Positions 45,669-54,276 of a DNA stretch of 64,000 nt are shown here, one piece after another; the stretch's first letter is position 1; each line of letters opens with the position of its first letter. Made by a program: the position numbers and the translations under genes. The notes below the pieces were generated by a model. That model searched no databases, was not told the origin of the DNA, and saw only the letters and a list, made by a program, of their open reading frames with translations. The DNA is from JASFHF01 sp050123375 (lineage in GTDB: Bacteria; Pseudomonadota; Gammaproteobacteria; UBA12402). The stretch lies in assembly GCA_050123375.1 (NCBI GenBank), contig JASFHF010000003.1, positions 25,202 to 89,201 on the forward strand, written 5' to 3'.

Positions 45669-46385
45669 ATGGATAAATCAAAAGATAAAGTTGCCCAAAG
45701 AATTGCCCAAGACAAACAGGCGTCTGCTAAAGAAAATAGAAAGGCACGCGCCGGTCGTTTACGGCGAATAAGGTCTCTAGCCAATATGGAAAGACCTGAG
45801 TTTGTTAAACGGTATGGGGTGAATTGGAATACTTATAAGGATTGGGAAATAGCAAAACGTAATAGCATACCTAAGAAAAGGGCATATGAATTAGCTGAAA
45901 AATTAAAAGTAGACGGCATTATAGTAGACGCAGAATGGCTATTATTTGGTATTGGTAATGAGCCATACCGTGTCGCCGCTGACCGTATAAAAATGTTAGA
46001 ACAAAATACTGAAAGCTTTGATACTGCGCTGAATGAAGAAAAACAAATTGAGGAAGAGTTAGCGGTCTTTATGAGTGGGAATCACAATACAATTTCATTT
46101 GAAGTGAGTGACGAGACCATGCTGCCTTTTTATGCTAAAGGAGATATTGTTGCCGGAATCAAGTATGCCGAAGAAGATTTTGAAAAACTTATAGGTAAAA
46201 TATGCATAGTGCAAATTGCAAACAATCAGCTATTCCTAAGAAAATTACAGAATGGTAAAAAGAAAAGGCAATATACCTTGCTTATAATTAATCCCAACTT
46301 CTCGGATGAAAACAACATTTATAATACAGAGATAATAAGCGCTGCTCCAGTATTATGGTCACGTCGACGTCAATCCCTTTTCTAA
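45669..46385 (+). CDS. Phage-type repressor (HTH plus S24/LexA-like domain)
   Basis: 238 residues. N-terminal HTH (RIRSLANMERPEFVKRYGVNWNTYKDWEIAKRNSIPKKRAYELAEKL) and a C-terminal S24-like beta domain (FEVSDETMLPFYAKGDIVAGI...GKICIVQIANNQLFLRKL). The S24 serine is at ...SDETM; the catalytic lysine is not clear, so self-cleavage is doubtful. The plan matches PrpA-type repressors of Legionella integrative elements. It converges with and overlaps the response-regulator gene by 27 bases. Start after AAGGA. Confidence 0.8.
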   Translation: MDKSKDKVAQRIAQDKQASAKENRKARAGRLRRIRSLANMERPEFVKRYGVNWNTYKDWEIAKRNSIPKKRAYELAEKLKVDGIIVDAEWLLFGIGNEPYRVAADRIKMLEQNTESFDTALNEEKQIEEELAVFMSGNHNTISFEVSDETMLPFYAKGDIVAGIKYAEEDFEKLIGKICIVQIANNQLFLRKLQNGKKKRQYTLLIINPNFSDENNIYNTEIISAAPVLWSRRRQSLF

Positions 46386-47399
46386 AAAATCTTTATAAGA
46401 TACGATTTTTTCTAATTGAGAATCGTATACTGGATTGTTTTTGATATAACTGTAATAGAATTTGTTTTTTTCTCCTTCCAGAATTTTGGCTGGATGTAAA
46501 TATTTACCCCATTCTTCATAAGGAGCATTATCATCTTTTTCAGAAAACAAAAACAATACTTCTGAGCGATTTTCAAGAGAGTTTATAATTTGATTAGAAG
46601 CTTCATTATCAACTGCTGAATCATAGTAATATTTCATGTCATTTTCTGATTTAACCACTAACCAGCTAACATTTCCCGCATAATCTAACAGTACAAAACA
46701 ACCCGTTTCATGAACTAAATAATATTCCACAATATTATTTTCCTGAATGACTTCATTAAATAATTTATTAAAAGATGGTTCGCCAATGCACGATTTAGGT
46801 GATAAAGATAATTTTTGCATAATATCTTGTGTTGCTATTTTAAAATAACGTTTTTGTAAATCTTTTACTATATTTTTTATTTGATCCTTGAAATCAAGAG
46901 ACATGGGTTTTTTGGCGATGAATTTATCAATTTTTCCATCATTAAATGCATCTAAACCAATCGATTCTGACGCAACTCCAGTAAGCAGAAATTTCTGAAA
47001 AGCAAAGTTTTGCAGCCTGCTAAATAATTCAACTCCATTTATTTCCGGCATAGAGTAATCTGATATAACGGTAGATACTTCATCAAATCTGTTAGGAATA
47101 TATACCATTTTATGAATGGATAAAAAATCAATCACATATCCAACTTCACTATCCAGCAGGTTTATTTCTTGTTCATATTTGTCAAATTTAGCAGCAGACC
47201 AGGATTCTGGTTGTAAAATTGACTCATACTTCTTAGTAAGGTAGTTAAGAGCTTCAATAGGATTATTGTAGCTTTTTCGATTTAAAGTCGTATCAAGTAC
47301 TAAATGCATGCTTTTGATGAACTGGACATCATCGTCAATCAGAATCGTTGTCGTTGGAAAATAACAACATGGTATTTCAGTATATTGTGACTGTTTCAT
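46359..47399 (-). CDS. Response regulator with unknown C-terminal domain
   Basis: 346 residues. The receiver domain is recognised from TTILIDDD (acidic pocket), VISDYSMPEING (phosphoacceptor), LLTGVAS and FIAKKP (lysine), but carries an insertion of about 50 residues (SILQPESWSAAKFDKYEQEIN...) between helix 1 and strand 3. The last 170 residues (HETGCFVLLDYAGNVSWLVVKSE...) are not recognised and lack a DNA-binding motif. Last gene of a four-gene operon with a histidine kinase. Confidence 0.78.
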   Translation of the reverse strand: MKQSQYTEIPCCYFPTTTILIDDDVQFIKSMHLVLDTTLNRKSYNNPIEALNYLTKKYESILQPESWSAAKFDKYEQEINLLDSEVGYVIDFLSIHKMVYIPNRFDEVSTVISDYSMPEINGVELFSRLQNFAFQKFLLTGVASESIGLDAFNDGKIDKFIAKKPMSLDFKDQIKNIVKDLQKRYFKIATQDIMQKLSLSPKSCIGEPSFNKLFNEVIQENNIVEYYLVHETGCFVLLDYAGNVSWLVVKSENDMKYYYDSAVDNEASNQIINSLENRSEVLFLFSEKDDNAPYEEWGKYLHPAKILEGEKNKFYYSYIKNNPVYDSQLEKIVSYKDFLEKGLTST

Positions 47400-47453
47400 A
47401 TTTGCTAACCCCTTATTTTAAAAACGTATTTCTTAAAAATGTTTAAAAAACAT

Positions 47454-49028
47454 TTAAATTATAGGAAATTCCAGTATAAACTTTGTATATTCACCTAATT
47501 TGGAATCGCAGTCAATTCTTCCTTTCATGCTTTCCATTGCCCATTTACAAAAAGCTAACCCAGTACCAGTTCCTTCTTCTCTTTTACTAAAAAAGTGATC
47601 AAATATTTTAGGTAAAATATCTTCAGCAATTCCCTGTCCTGTATCCTTAAAATATAATCTATTATATTTAGATCCTTTTTCAAGCCAAATAGATATCTCA
47701 CCTTTTTGAGATACTCTTATGTAATAAATAGCATTTTTTATCAAATTAAATAATATATGTTCAATAACTATTGGATCACCTAATATGTGGAAATCATTTT
47801 TGTCAGACCAGTTAATTAATTGCCTTTCGTCAGAAGAGTTAAAAGCATACCGCTCAAGGGCATTCTCGACACAACTACAAATGGAAATTTTCTCAAAATT
47901 CTCTTTAACAATTGCAGATTCAACGTCTGTGTTTAAGCTTTTAATACTGGTTAATAACATATCAATAAATTTATTTACTCTAATTGTTTCGTGAGCAATA
48001 TCTTTAAAGGCTTCTTTGATGCTATTTATGTGGATAGGCAAAAGAAATTTAACTGGTAAGTTTGCATCTTTTGCTAGTTTATAACCTTCAAAAACGATAT
48101 CCAAATAATCTTGGGCTGAAGTGTAATTATATATGCTGTTTAAAGGGGTGCGTAATTCATGAGCTATGCAAGCCCCAAATGATTGCAATACTTTGTTTTT
48201 TTCTTCATGAAGTTTGTCTTTTATCTCTGCTTCTTTTAGCTTTTTTTCTTGTTCTTTTTGCTTAGTAATATCAAAAGATATGCCTACAAGACCGATAACT
48301 TTACCTTTTTCGTCCTTTAACGGAACTTTCTCAGAAAGCATAGATGCTTTGGAACCATCTGGCATTACTATAAATTCTTCTATAGTTTTTTTAGCACCAA
48401 AGTCCATTACTTCTTTATCTATTCTATCTGTAATTGCAGCTTGTTCCCTTTTATCATCCTCTGGCTGATTTTGCCATAATAAATCATAAGCATTTTTACC
48501 AACTATATCTTTTCTAGAGGGCAATCCTGCATCTTTAGCCTGATTGTCGTTGCAACCTTGTAAAATACAATCTCTATTTTTCCAATAAACGTGCCCTGGC
48601 ATAACAGATATTATCCTTTCTAAAGTTTCTAATTTTTCGGCTTCCTCTTTTTTTGCATCAGTAATATCAAGCGATATACCCAAGATGCCAATCACTTCTT
48701 TATTTTGATTATATAGTGGTACTTTATGGGTCAGATAGACTATTTTTTTACCGGCAATACTTCTTCCAGGTTCTTCTACAATTTTCGGTTGCCCAGAGGT
48801 CATTACATTCAGATCATTATTTCTAACTAACTCAGCTTCTGTTTTTGAGGAAAGATCAAAATCAGATTTTCCTATAATGTCATCAGGAGAACTGAATCCT
48901 AAATCTCTTGCTTGATTTTTATTGCAGCCTAAATAAATACCATTTTTATTTTTCCAATATACATGACCTGGCAACAAACTTATGATCGTTTCACAACTAA
49001 TAAAATTTGTTGCTTTGTTCTCGCTCAT
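47454..49028 (-). CDS. PAS-PAS sensor histidine kinase
   Basis: 524 residues. Two PAS domains (each with LPGHVYWKNK / MPGHVYWKNR and DITDAKKEE / DITKQKEQE), a coiled coil, then HisKA with H box CIAHELRTPLNSI and an HATPase domain (FNLIKNAIYYI, DTGQGIA, GTGTGLAFCK). No membrane segments, so a cytoplasmic sensor. Start at 49028 follows GGAAGA and overlaps the stop of the upstream gene (ATGA). Confidence 0.9.
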   Translation of the reverse strand: MSENKATNFISCETIISLLPGHVYWKNKNGIYLGCNKNQARDLGFSSPDDIIGKSDFDLSSKTEAELVRNNDLNVMTSGQPKIVEEPGRSIAGKKIVYLTHKVPLYNQNKEVIGILGISLDITDAKKEEAEKLETLERIISVMPGHVYWKNRDCILQGCNDNQAKDAGLPSRKDIVGKNAYDLLWQNQPEDDKREQAAITDRIDKEVMDFGAKKTIEEFIVMPDGSKASMLSEKVPLKDEKGKVIGLVGISFDITKQKEQEKKLKEAEIKDKLHEEKNKVLQSFGACIAHELRTPLNSIYNYTSAQDYLDIVFEGYKLAKDANLPVKFLLPIHINSIKEAFKDIAHETIRVNKFIDMLLTSIKSLNTDVESAIVKENFEKISICSCVENALERYAFNSSDERQLINWSDKNDFHILGDPIVIEHILFNLIKNAIYYIRVSQKGEISIWLEKGSKYNRLYFKDTGQGIAEDILPKIFDHFFSKREEGTGTGLAFCKWAMESMKGRIDCDSKLGEYTKFILEFPII

Positions 49029-50242
49029 AAAATTAATTCTTCCAAGCATTTAATATTTAATTTGTCCATCTGACTTTTTATTGTATCACAAAAAACATGT
49101 TTTACATAAAATAAACTAGGATTTTCTTTACAGCAACCGCTTTTTAAAGCCTTTTCTTTCATTTGTAGTAATTCTTCTTCTTTTCCTTCAAGATTATTTT
49201 TTAATAACAGTGATTCAAAAGTTGATTTATAAGGATTATCTTTATATTTACTAAGAAGGTTTCCGCTATATTGAGGATGCTGTGCCATATTTAACATCAA
49301 AACATCAGTTACGCCTAATGCAGATATTCTTTTTATATAATTTTTTGTTTCTTCAAAAAAGTTATCATAAGATACAGAGCCACGAACAACAAAACAAGGT
49401 GTATGTAGCGGAATGTTTTTATCATTTAATACAAAATCATTTTTATCTTGCTTTTCAGAAACATATACAAGTGGGACAATCTCTTTTAACTCTTTTTTTA
49501 AATATCTTTCTATAATAAATAAAATTGGGAATTCATGAGAAAATAAATTAACTAATAAAACTTTCATAAAATCATAACATGGAAGCACATATCTTCCGTC
49601 ATCATCATTGAATTGTAATGATTGTAGAATTTGAGTACAATTAGGTAGTTTGGATATATTGGAAATATCAATTACAAATTCACATGAAGCTTTTGATAAT
49701 TTTAATTGGTAATCATGCACAAGTTTTCTAACGAATTTTTTATTTGTGTTGGTAGCATTTATTAAGTTATCATAGTTTATGTAAGTTTCATTTTTACCTA
49801 GTGATTTTTTATATTTAGTAAGAAAATATGATTGAATAAGGAATAGTTCTTCTTTAGATAAACGATAATAGCACACATTATTTTTGATAAAATCTTGTAT
49901 AGCAAGACCTTTTGTTTTGCATTTTGTTTTTTTCTTAATTAAGGAGTCAATTTTATCTAATGTATTATATAACTGATTTATTTTTTTCTGGTAGCGCTTG
50001 GATGAATATTTTGATGTTCTTTTTGTAATAGTTAATATCTTATATGCTCTAATTTGACAAGAAGTTTCTCCTACGTGAGGATCAAACTTCGCATAATTTT
50101 TCTTTATAAAGAAAGAATCAAAAGTCTCAATAGTCTCCTGCACAAAAAAATACATCAACTTTAAGAGTTTATCCTCCATTATGGAGTTTCGTATAATAGA
50201 TTCTGGATGCTGTGGCAATAAATCTATATTACTAAACTTCAT
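49025..50242 (-). CDS. Hypothetical protein of the sensory operon
   Basis: 405 residues from 50242. Not recognised. Seen in it: a helical N-terminal half rich in lysine and a C-terminal half with ordered strands (CFVVRGSVSYDNFFEETKNYIKRISALGVTDVLMLNMAQHPQYSG). It lacks signal or membrane segments. Its stop overlaps the kinase start by four bases and its start lies 20 bases after a PQ-loop gene, so it probably makes or modifies what the kinase senses, but this is inference. Confidence 0.7.
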   Translation of the reverse strand: MKFSNIDLLPQHPESIIRNSIMEDKLLKLMYFFVQETIETFDSFFIKKNYAKFDPHVGETSCQIRAYKILTITKRTSKYSSKRYQKKINQLYNTLDKIDSLIKKKTKCKTKGLAIQDFIKNNVCYYRLSKEELFLIQSYFLTKYKKSLGKNETYINYDNLINATNTNKKFVRKLVHDYQLKLSKASCEFVIDISNISKLPNCTQILQSLQFNDDDGRYVLPCYDFMKVLLVNLFSHEFPILFIIERYLKKELKEIVPLVYVSEKQDKNDFVLNDKNIPLHTPCFVVRGSVSYDNFFEETKNYIKRISALGVTDVLMLNMAQHPQYSGNLLSKYKDNPYKSTFESLLLKNNLEGKEEELLQMKEKALKSGCCKENPSLFYVKHVFCDTIKSQMDKLNIKCLEELIL

Positions 50243-50261
50243 GCTTTTTCTCGCATAATAA

Positions 50262-50561
50262 TTACAATTCATTTGCTGTGTTATTTTTATTTTTTTTTCT
50301 AAAAATTATTATCAATAAAACTACAGAGCCGCATGTGATTAGACTAAAAATATAACCTGTTAACAATAGATAATCATGTATTATACACGCATGCAAGACA
50401 ATAAATAATTGAATTAACCAAAAACCAAGAAAAGTTGTTAATGACAAGCCTTGAACACTTTTGTTTCTCAAGATTTTAATTGATTGTGGAATAAATAAAA
50501 TTGCATTAATAAATAAGCCAAGTTCAAAAACTGTCTGTATAATATCTATTAATATGTTCAT
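50262..50561 (-). CDS. PQ-loop/SemiSWEET-like membrane protein
   Basis: 99 residues and three hydrophobic helices. The PQ-loop motif (FIPQSIKILRNKSVQGLSLTTFLGFWLIQL) is as in SemiSWEET sugar and small-solute transporters, which work as dimers. First gene of the sensory operon; possibly moves the signal across the membrane. Confidence 0.8.
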   Translation of the reverse strand: MNILIDIIQTVFELGLFINAILFIPQSIKILRNKSVQGLSLTTFLGFWLIQLFIVLHACIIHDYLLLTGYIFSLITCGSVVLLIIIFRKKNKNNTANEL

Positions 50562-51150
50562 ATGCTATTACTCTATAGTTGAAATTAAATGATTGTGATT
50601 ATAGCACTTTTTATTGATTTGACACGATAATTACGCCGTTTATTGTAAAAACAATCATCGACCATTTGACCCAGTATGTTTATATGGTTTGTCAGCCATA
50701 AATAGACATCCCAGCGTGCTTAAAATCGACATCAATGCAAAGTCAAGGTGAATGATTTGATAGGCTGAATAAGTTGTTTAGCTCTCTAACAAAGGCGAAG
50801 ATAGAGATATGTTACTCTTTATATTTTTAAGTAGTATTTATTTGCAGGGCTTTTTTTTTATTGAATGCGGAAAGGAACGGATTATTTTTGTATAAATTTT
50901 TATTAAGAACGTTTTTGCCATTCATGCTTTTTCTTTGATAGCCTCCTTACTATGCTTTTCAAGTACTGTAGTAGTGTTAAGATGTTATTTATACCCTAAA
51001 AAATGTTTTCCCATATACTGCTACAATCAGGTATCATTTTCCAACTATTTTCAGATAGACGATTTATAGATCAAAACATTTAAAATCAACGCACCATCAA
51101 ATAAAGTTTCTACAATTTCTTTTCCTATGACTTCCATATTAAATCAACTT
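50562..51150. other. Gene-free region of about 590 bases
   Basis: Nothing coding is seen on either strand. There is a run of nine T near 50850. It separates the sensory operon from the XRE regulator, both on the minus strand, and may hold the operon's promoter near its left end. Confidence 0.5.
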
Positions 51151-51849
51151 TTAGTTGGTTTTCAAAATAAGGCGTTTATAAGAATTAACAACAATTTTGG
51201 CTTGTTTTAACTGTTCTTTTGGTCTAGATTCGTGTTCTATAATGCTTGAATAAATTTGTGATGCTAATTCTGCTTGCTTGTCATAATCAACGTGCTGGTG
51301 AGCATCAGTATAAACCTGAGCAATTTCTTTCAGTATGGTCTGCATTAGCGCAACATTGATTGAAAATACAACAGATTCTTCTTTTTTTTCAGTGGGAGCA
51401 AGAAAAGTAATTTCATATAGTTTCTTTCTGAGACTTTCAGAAAGAATCTCTTTGCCTTGATCTTTTGCGTGTTTTTGTCTTAAAAGCATAAAGGCGATGT
51501 AGGTTTTTTTATCAGTTAATTCTTCTTTAGGCATTTTAATACCTTTCAGTGGATCGCCTTCGCCCGTTTTTAGCCAATGGTAGTTTACTTTGCAGATCTG
51601 GCTTATTTTTTTTAGCACTTCATCACTAGGATTTCTGATCCCAACTTCCCATTGATAATAGAGTGCTCTGCTTACATCAGGGAAAAACTTATTTTTAAAA
51701 TCTATTATTTTTAGGAATCCTGCGCTTTCACGGGCAGTTTTAATTCTTACGCCCAGAGCATGGGCGTCATCCTGCTTTTTGGCGCGCTTAAGGTTCTTGT
51801 ATACAGGGTGCTTTTTTGAGAGCTTATTGGATTTTATTTGTTCGCTCAT
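51151..51849 (-). CDS. XRE-type transcriptional regulator
   Basis: 232 residues. An N-terminal helix-turn-helix (LGVRIKTARESAGFLKIIDFKNKFFPDVSRALYYQWEVGIRNPSDEVLKKISQI) is followed by a helical domain with no known fold. It faces a secreted-protein gene; the shared 366-base gap contains six operator-like TGCATACAAAAATGCA sites, so it likely controls itself, that gene and the matching sites at 38.4 kb. Confidence 0.82.
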   Translation of the reverse strand: MSEQIKSNKLSKKHPVYKNLKRAKKQDDAHALGVRIKTARESAGFLKIIDFKNKFFPDVSRALYYQWEVGIRNPSDEVLKKISQICKVNYHWLKTGEGDPLKGIKMPKEELTDKKTYIAFMLLRQKHAKDQGKEILSESLRKKLYEITFLAPTEKKEESVVFSINVALMQTILKEIAQVYTDAHQHVDYDKQAELASQIYSSIIEHESRPKEQLKQAKIVVNSYKRLILKTN

Positions 51850-51913
51850 TTTGTCGTCTCCTTTTAGTGCTTCATTAACATTTTACGTTAATTGGAGGCA
51901 AACTTCAAATGGT

Positions 51914-52168
51914 TGTAAATAAAAATGCAATAACCTTTCTATTAAGTTTGCAATATTGTACCTAGGCGATAATGCATACAAAATTACAATTTATAGCAAA
52001 AGTAACGCAGATTAATCACAATAAAATCAATCAATTACCTATTATTGTATACAAAAATGCAAATAATGCTTGCAAAGTTACACGTTTTGCACTAAGCTTT
52101 AAATATACACAGACAAGCAAATGTGTCAAATATGTAAGAATTTAAAGTTTTTTGCATATAAAAGTGCA
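51914..52168. promoter_or_regulatory. Operator array (TGCATACAAAAATGCA type)
   Basis: Six variants: 51914 TGTAAATAAAAATGCA, 51973 TGCATACAAAATTACA, 52046 TGTATACAAAAATGCA, 52067 TGCTTGCAAAGTTACA, 52153 TGCATATAAAAGTGCA, and a half-site TTGCAATATTGTA at about 51949. They sit between the divergent XRE regulator and PilL-like gene. Confidence 0.65.
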
Positions 52169-52215
52169 AATACTGATAAGGCGCAGAAGATATGAAAATA
52201 TGGAGAAAAATAACA

Positions 52216-52404
52216 ATGAAAACAGCCTATCTTTCGACAAGGGTATTATTAATCATGATTTTAACCGTTGGAGTTATGGTTTCATCAGCTGCTATGGCCT
52301 ATCAAGCTGGAGCCAATCAAACCCAGATGGGTAGGTATTTAACCGTAGATAATAAACCGCTAGTACTCCGTCAAAAAAGTTTTTACGAAGCAGGCGCTTT
52401 GTAG
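52216..52404 (+). pseudogene. N-terminal fragment of a secreted PilL-like conjugation protein
   Basis: 62 residues: signal peptide (TRVLLIMILTVGVMVSSAAMA) then YQAGANQTQMGRYLTVDNKPL. The GRYLTV..KPL start recalls the N-terminal domain of PilL, first gene of the GI-type conjugative transfer cluster. The frame is cut at 52361 by IS630, and the DNA beyond the IS does not continue as PilL, so the gene was already degraded. GGAG precedes this ATG. Confidence 0.5.
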
Positions 52405-53576
52405 TTTAAACTTTTTCTTGCTTTCTTTTTTGTAAATCTCCAGTTAATTTTAGTTGCTTTTCTGTTTGTCCTTTTGTTCCATGCTTTAGTTTCATTTTTT
52501 AAATTATCAAATTCACCAATTCTACCATCCCCTAAACATTGTCGTGAATACATCCCAATAGCTATTTCTGCCTGATTTAACCAACTTCCATGTTTGGGCG
52601 TATAGTGAACTTCAAATTTAGACCAAATCTTTTTCCCTTCTTGTTCACCATAATAATTTATCAGCGATTTTTCTTTGTGCGTTGATAAATTATCCATTAT
52701 CAATATCACTTTTTTCGCATAGCCATATCTATCCGATAATCGCTTCATGAATTTTGCAAATTCATCACCATTTCTCTTCCGGGTTGGCTTGTTGATATAT
52801 CGCCCTAATTTCCCTTCTACTGCACAAAAAACGTTTACCGAACCATTGCGCACATATTCATAATCTTTTTTCAAAACATCACCATCTGATTTTGGCTTTA
52901 ATCGGTCTCTTGAATCTGAAATTAAAGCTACCGGCTTTTCATCCATACAAACCACCGGATTATCTCTATTGTATGGACGTTCATAGATATCCAAAATATC
53001 TTCCATTCTTTTAATGTATTCAGTATCCAATTTGGCGATACACCACATCTTTTCTTGCCAGGGCTTTAAATCATGCTCTTGTAAAATAATGCGTACTTGC
53101 TCTCGGCTAATATTTTTCCCTACTAAATTTCTTCTTTGCGATTCTTCCGCGATTAAATCTAACGTCCAGCGGTATGCCCCACTTGGCGGATCACTGCAAA
53201 CCATCGCAATAATTCTTGAGCGTTCTCTATCATCATAATCGATCGGTCTTCCGCAACGCTCCTCATCATAAAGCGCAGATTCCAATCCATCATAAAGATA
53301 ACTATTTCCAACATTAGCCACTGTTTTTTGGCTAACATTCAAAATCATCGCTATTTCGCCAGAGGTATATCCTAAATGAAGGCAATTTAAAACATTTGCT
53401 CTTCTAATTACTCTTGGTTCTTCATATTTTAATAACTCTTTTATAGTTAATAAATCCTTGCTTTTTAACTTCAGTTTTAACGCTTTCGGCATTTTACGCT
53501 TCCTTAATGTAATTTAAGCAAGCGCAATTATATCTCAAATTTGATTAGCTTCGTAAAAATTTTTTTGACGATGTAC
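52363..53576. mobile_element. IS630-family insertion sequence, complete
   Basis: 1214 bases with 28-31 bp inverted ends (outer GTACTCCGTCAAAAAAG / GTACATCGTCAAAAAAA, inner TTTTTACGAAGC) bounded by TA on both sides (52361-52362 and 53577-53578), the target duplication of this family. The rebuilt target is CGCTAGCG, a palindrome around CTAG. It carries one transposase gene. Confidence 0.88.
52383..53492 (-). CDS. IS630-family DDE transposase
   Basis: 369 residues, intact. An N-terminal HTH (LHLGYTSGEIAMILNVSQKTVANVGNSYLYDG) and a DDE core: D in VVCMDEKPVAL, D in VILIMDNLSTHK, E in GSWLNQAEIAIGMYSRQC. Length and frame suggest it is functional; it needs no ribosomal frameshift, unlike some relatives. 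Confidence 0.93.
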   Translation of the reverse strand: MPKALKLKLKSKDLLTIKELLKYEEPRVIRRANVLNCLHLGYTSGEIAMILNVSQKTVANVGNSYLYDGLESALYDEERCGRPIDYDDRERSRIIAMVCSDPPSGAYRWTLDLIAEESQRRNLVGKNISREQVRIILQEHDLKPWQEKMWCIAKLDTEYIKRMEDILDIYERPYNRDNPVVCMDEKPVALISDSRDRLKPKSDGDVLKKDYEYVRNGSVNVFCAVEGKLGRYINKPTRKRNGDEFAKFMKRLSDRYGYAKKVILIMDNLSTHKEKSLINYYGEQEGKKIWSKFEVHYTPKHGSWLNQAEIAIGMYSRQCLGDGRIGEFDNLKNETKAWNKRTNRKATKINWRFTKKKARKSLNYKAPAS

Positions 53577-53746
53577 TAGCGTGTTACGCACAGTTTGACC
53601 ACACCCACTGGTTTCTTGACCACATACCCACAGGCACAACAATAATTTTTATTTTTTATTAAGAAATAAAAACAAGCACAAACACCAATCAATAATTGAC
53701 ATTTATCTAAGTATTAGCCATTATATCCTCAAGGTGCTTCAAAACA

Positions 53747-53900
53747 CTGTACAGCGGAAACCCGCCCCGATAGTTGCGGTGTTTTTGTATACGTTCTATA
53801 CGATCGGGGTGGGTGAATACAAGACCCGAAAGGGAAATAAGCCAGCCGCTCTGTACGCGGTTTTGAGCCCCGATCACCAGTTACCAAACTGGTAAATTAC
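53747..53900 (+). ncRNA. Strongly structured RNA leader (C4-like?)
   Basis: Pairings that can be read: closing stem GTACAGCGG (53749-53757) with CCGCTCTGTAC; an 11-bp stem CCCGCCCCGAT (53761-53771) with ATCGGGGTGGG (53803-53813) holding a hairpin GTATA-CGTTC-TATAC; CCCGAAAGGG; and ACCAGTT-ACCA-AACTGGT at 53877. GC-rich against the AT-rich surroundings. It lies directly before the gene at 53926. It resembles phage C4-type antisense or regulatory RNAs, but I cannot confirm the family. Confidence 0.6.
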
Positions 53901-53925
53901 AAAATAACGTACAGGAGACTATTAA

Positions 53926-54153
53926 ATGGATAATATTTTTGTTCTTAACCCGTCCGTTACCACTCTAGATCTAAAAGACGCCATTAACGAAAGATTTATG
54001 AAAGCAAAATCGATAATCGCTTGTTTGATGTTACAAGATGTTAATTATAATGAGCCAAATTATAGTGTTATTTATAACGCCATTTGGACAATTAGTGATT
54101 TTTTAGACGAAATTGAATATTTTGAAGATAAAATAAAAGAACGTGAAAAGTAG
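53926..54153 (+). CDS. Small protein, paralogue of the csrA-linked 43599 gene
   Basis: 75 residues (VTTLDLKDAINERFMKAKSIIACLM...IYNAIWTISDFLDEIEYFEDK). Shares the KAK-x4-CL and IYNAxW pattern with the protein at 43599. Ribosome site CAGGAG before the ATG. The structured RNA upstream probably controls it. Confidence 0.75.
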   Translation: MDNIFVLNPSVTTLDLKDAINERFMKAKSIIACLMLQDVNYNEPNYSVIYNAIWTISDFLDEIEYFEDKIKEREK

Positions 54154-54163
54154 CAATTAATAA

Positions 54164-54201
54164 TTTAAGCGAACAATATTTTCGAAAATTGTTCGCTTAA
54201 A
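54164..54201. repeat. Perfect 14-bp inverted repeat
   Basis: TTTAAGCGAACAAT and its complement around a 10-base loop ATTTTCGAAA. Lies between two + strand genes; no T run follows, so a simple terminator is not proven. Confidence 0.6.
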
Positions 54202-54238
54202 ATGTCATCGCAAAGAATAAGATTATTTGTTATAATCT

Positions 54239-54268
54239 TCGCATCTTGAGGTATGATGGATATATAAT
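54239..54268 (+). promoter_or_regulatory. TCGCATC...TATAAT promoter-like pair
   Basis: TCGCATCTTGAGG at 54239 and TATAAT at 54263, start offset 24. The ATG of the next gene is only 8 bases after the -10, so this would give a nearly leaderless mRNA. Confidence 0.6.
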
Positions 54269-54276
54269 TTAAACTT

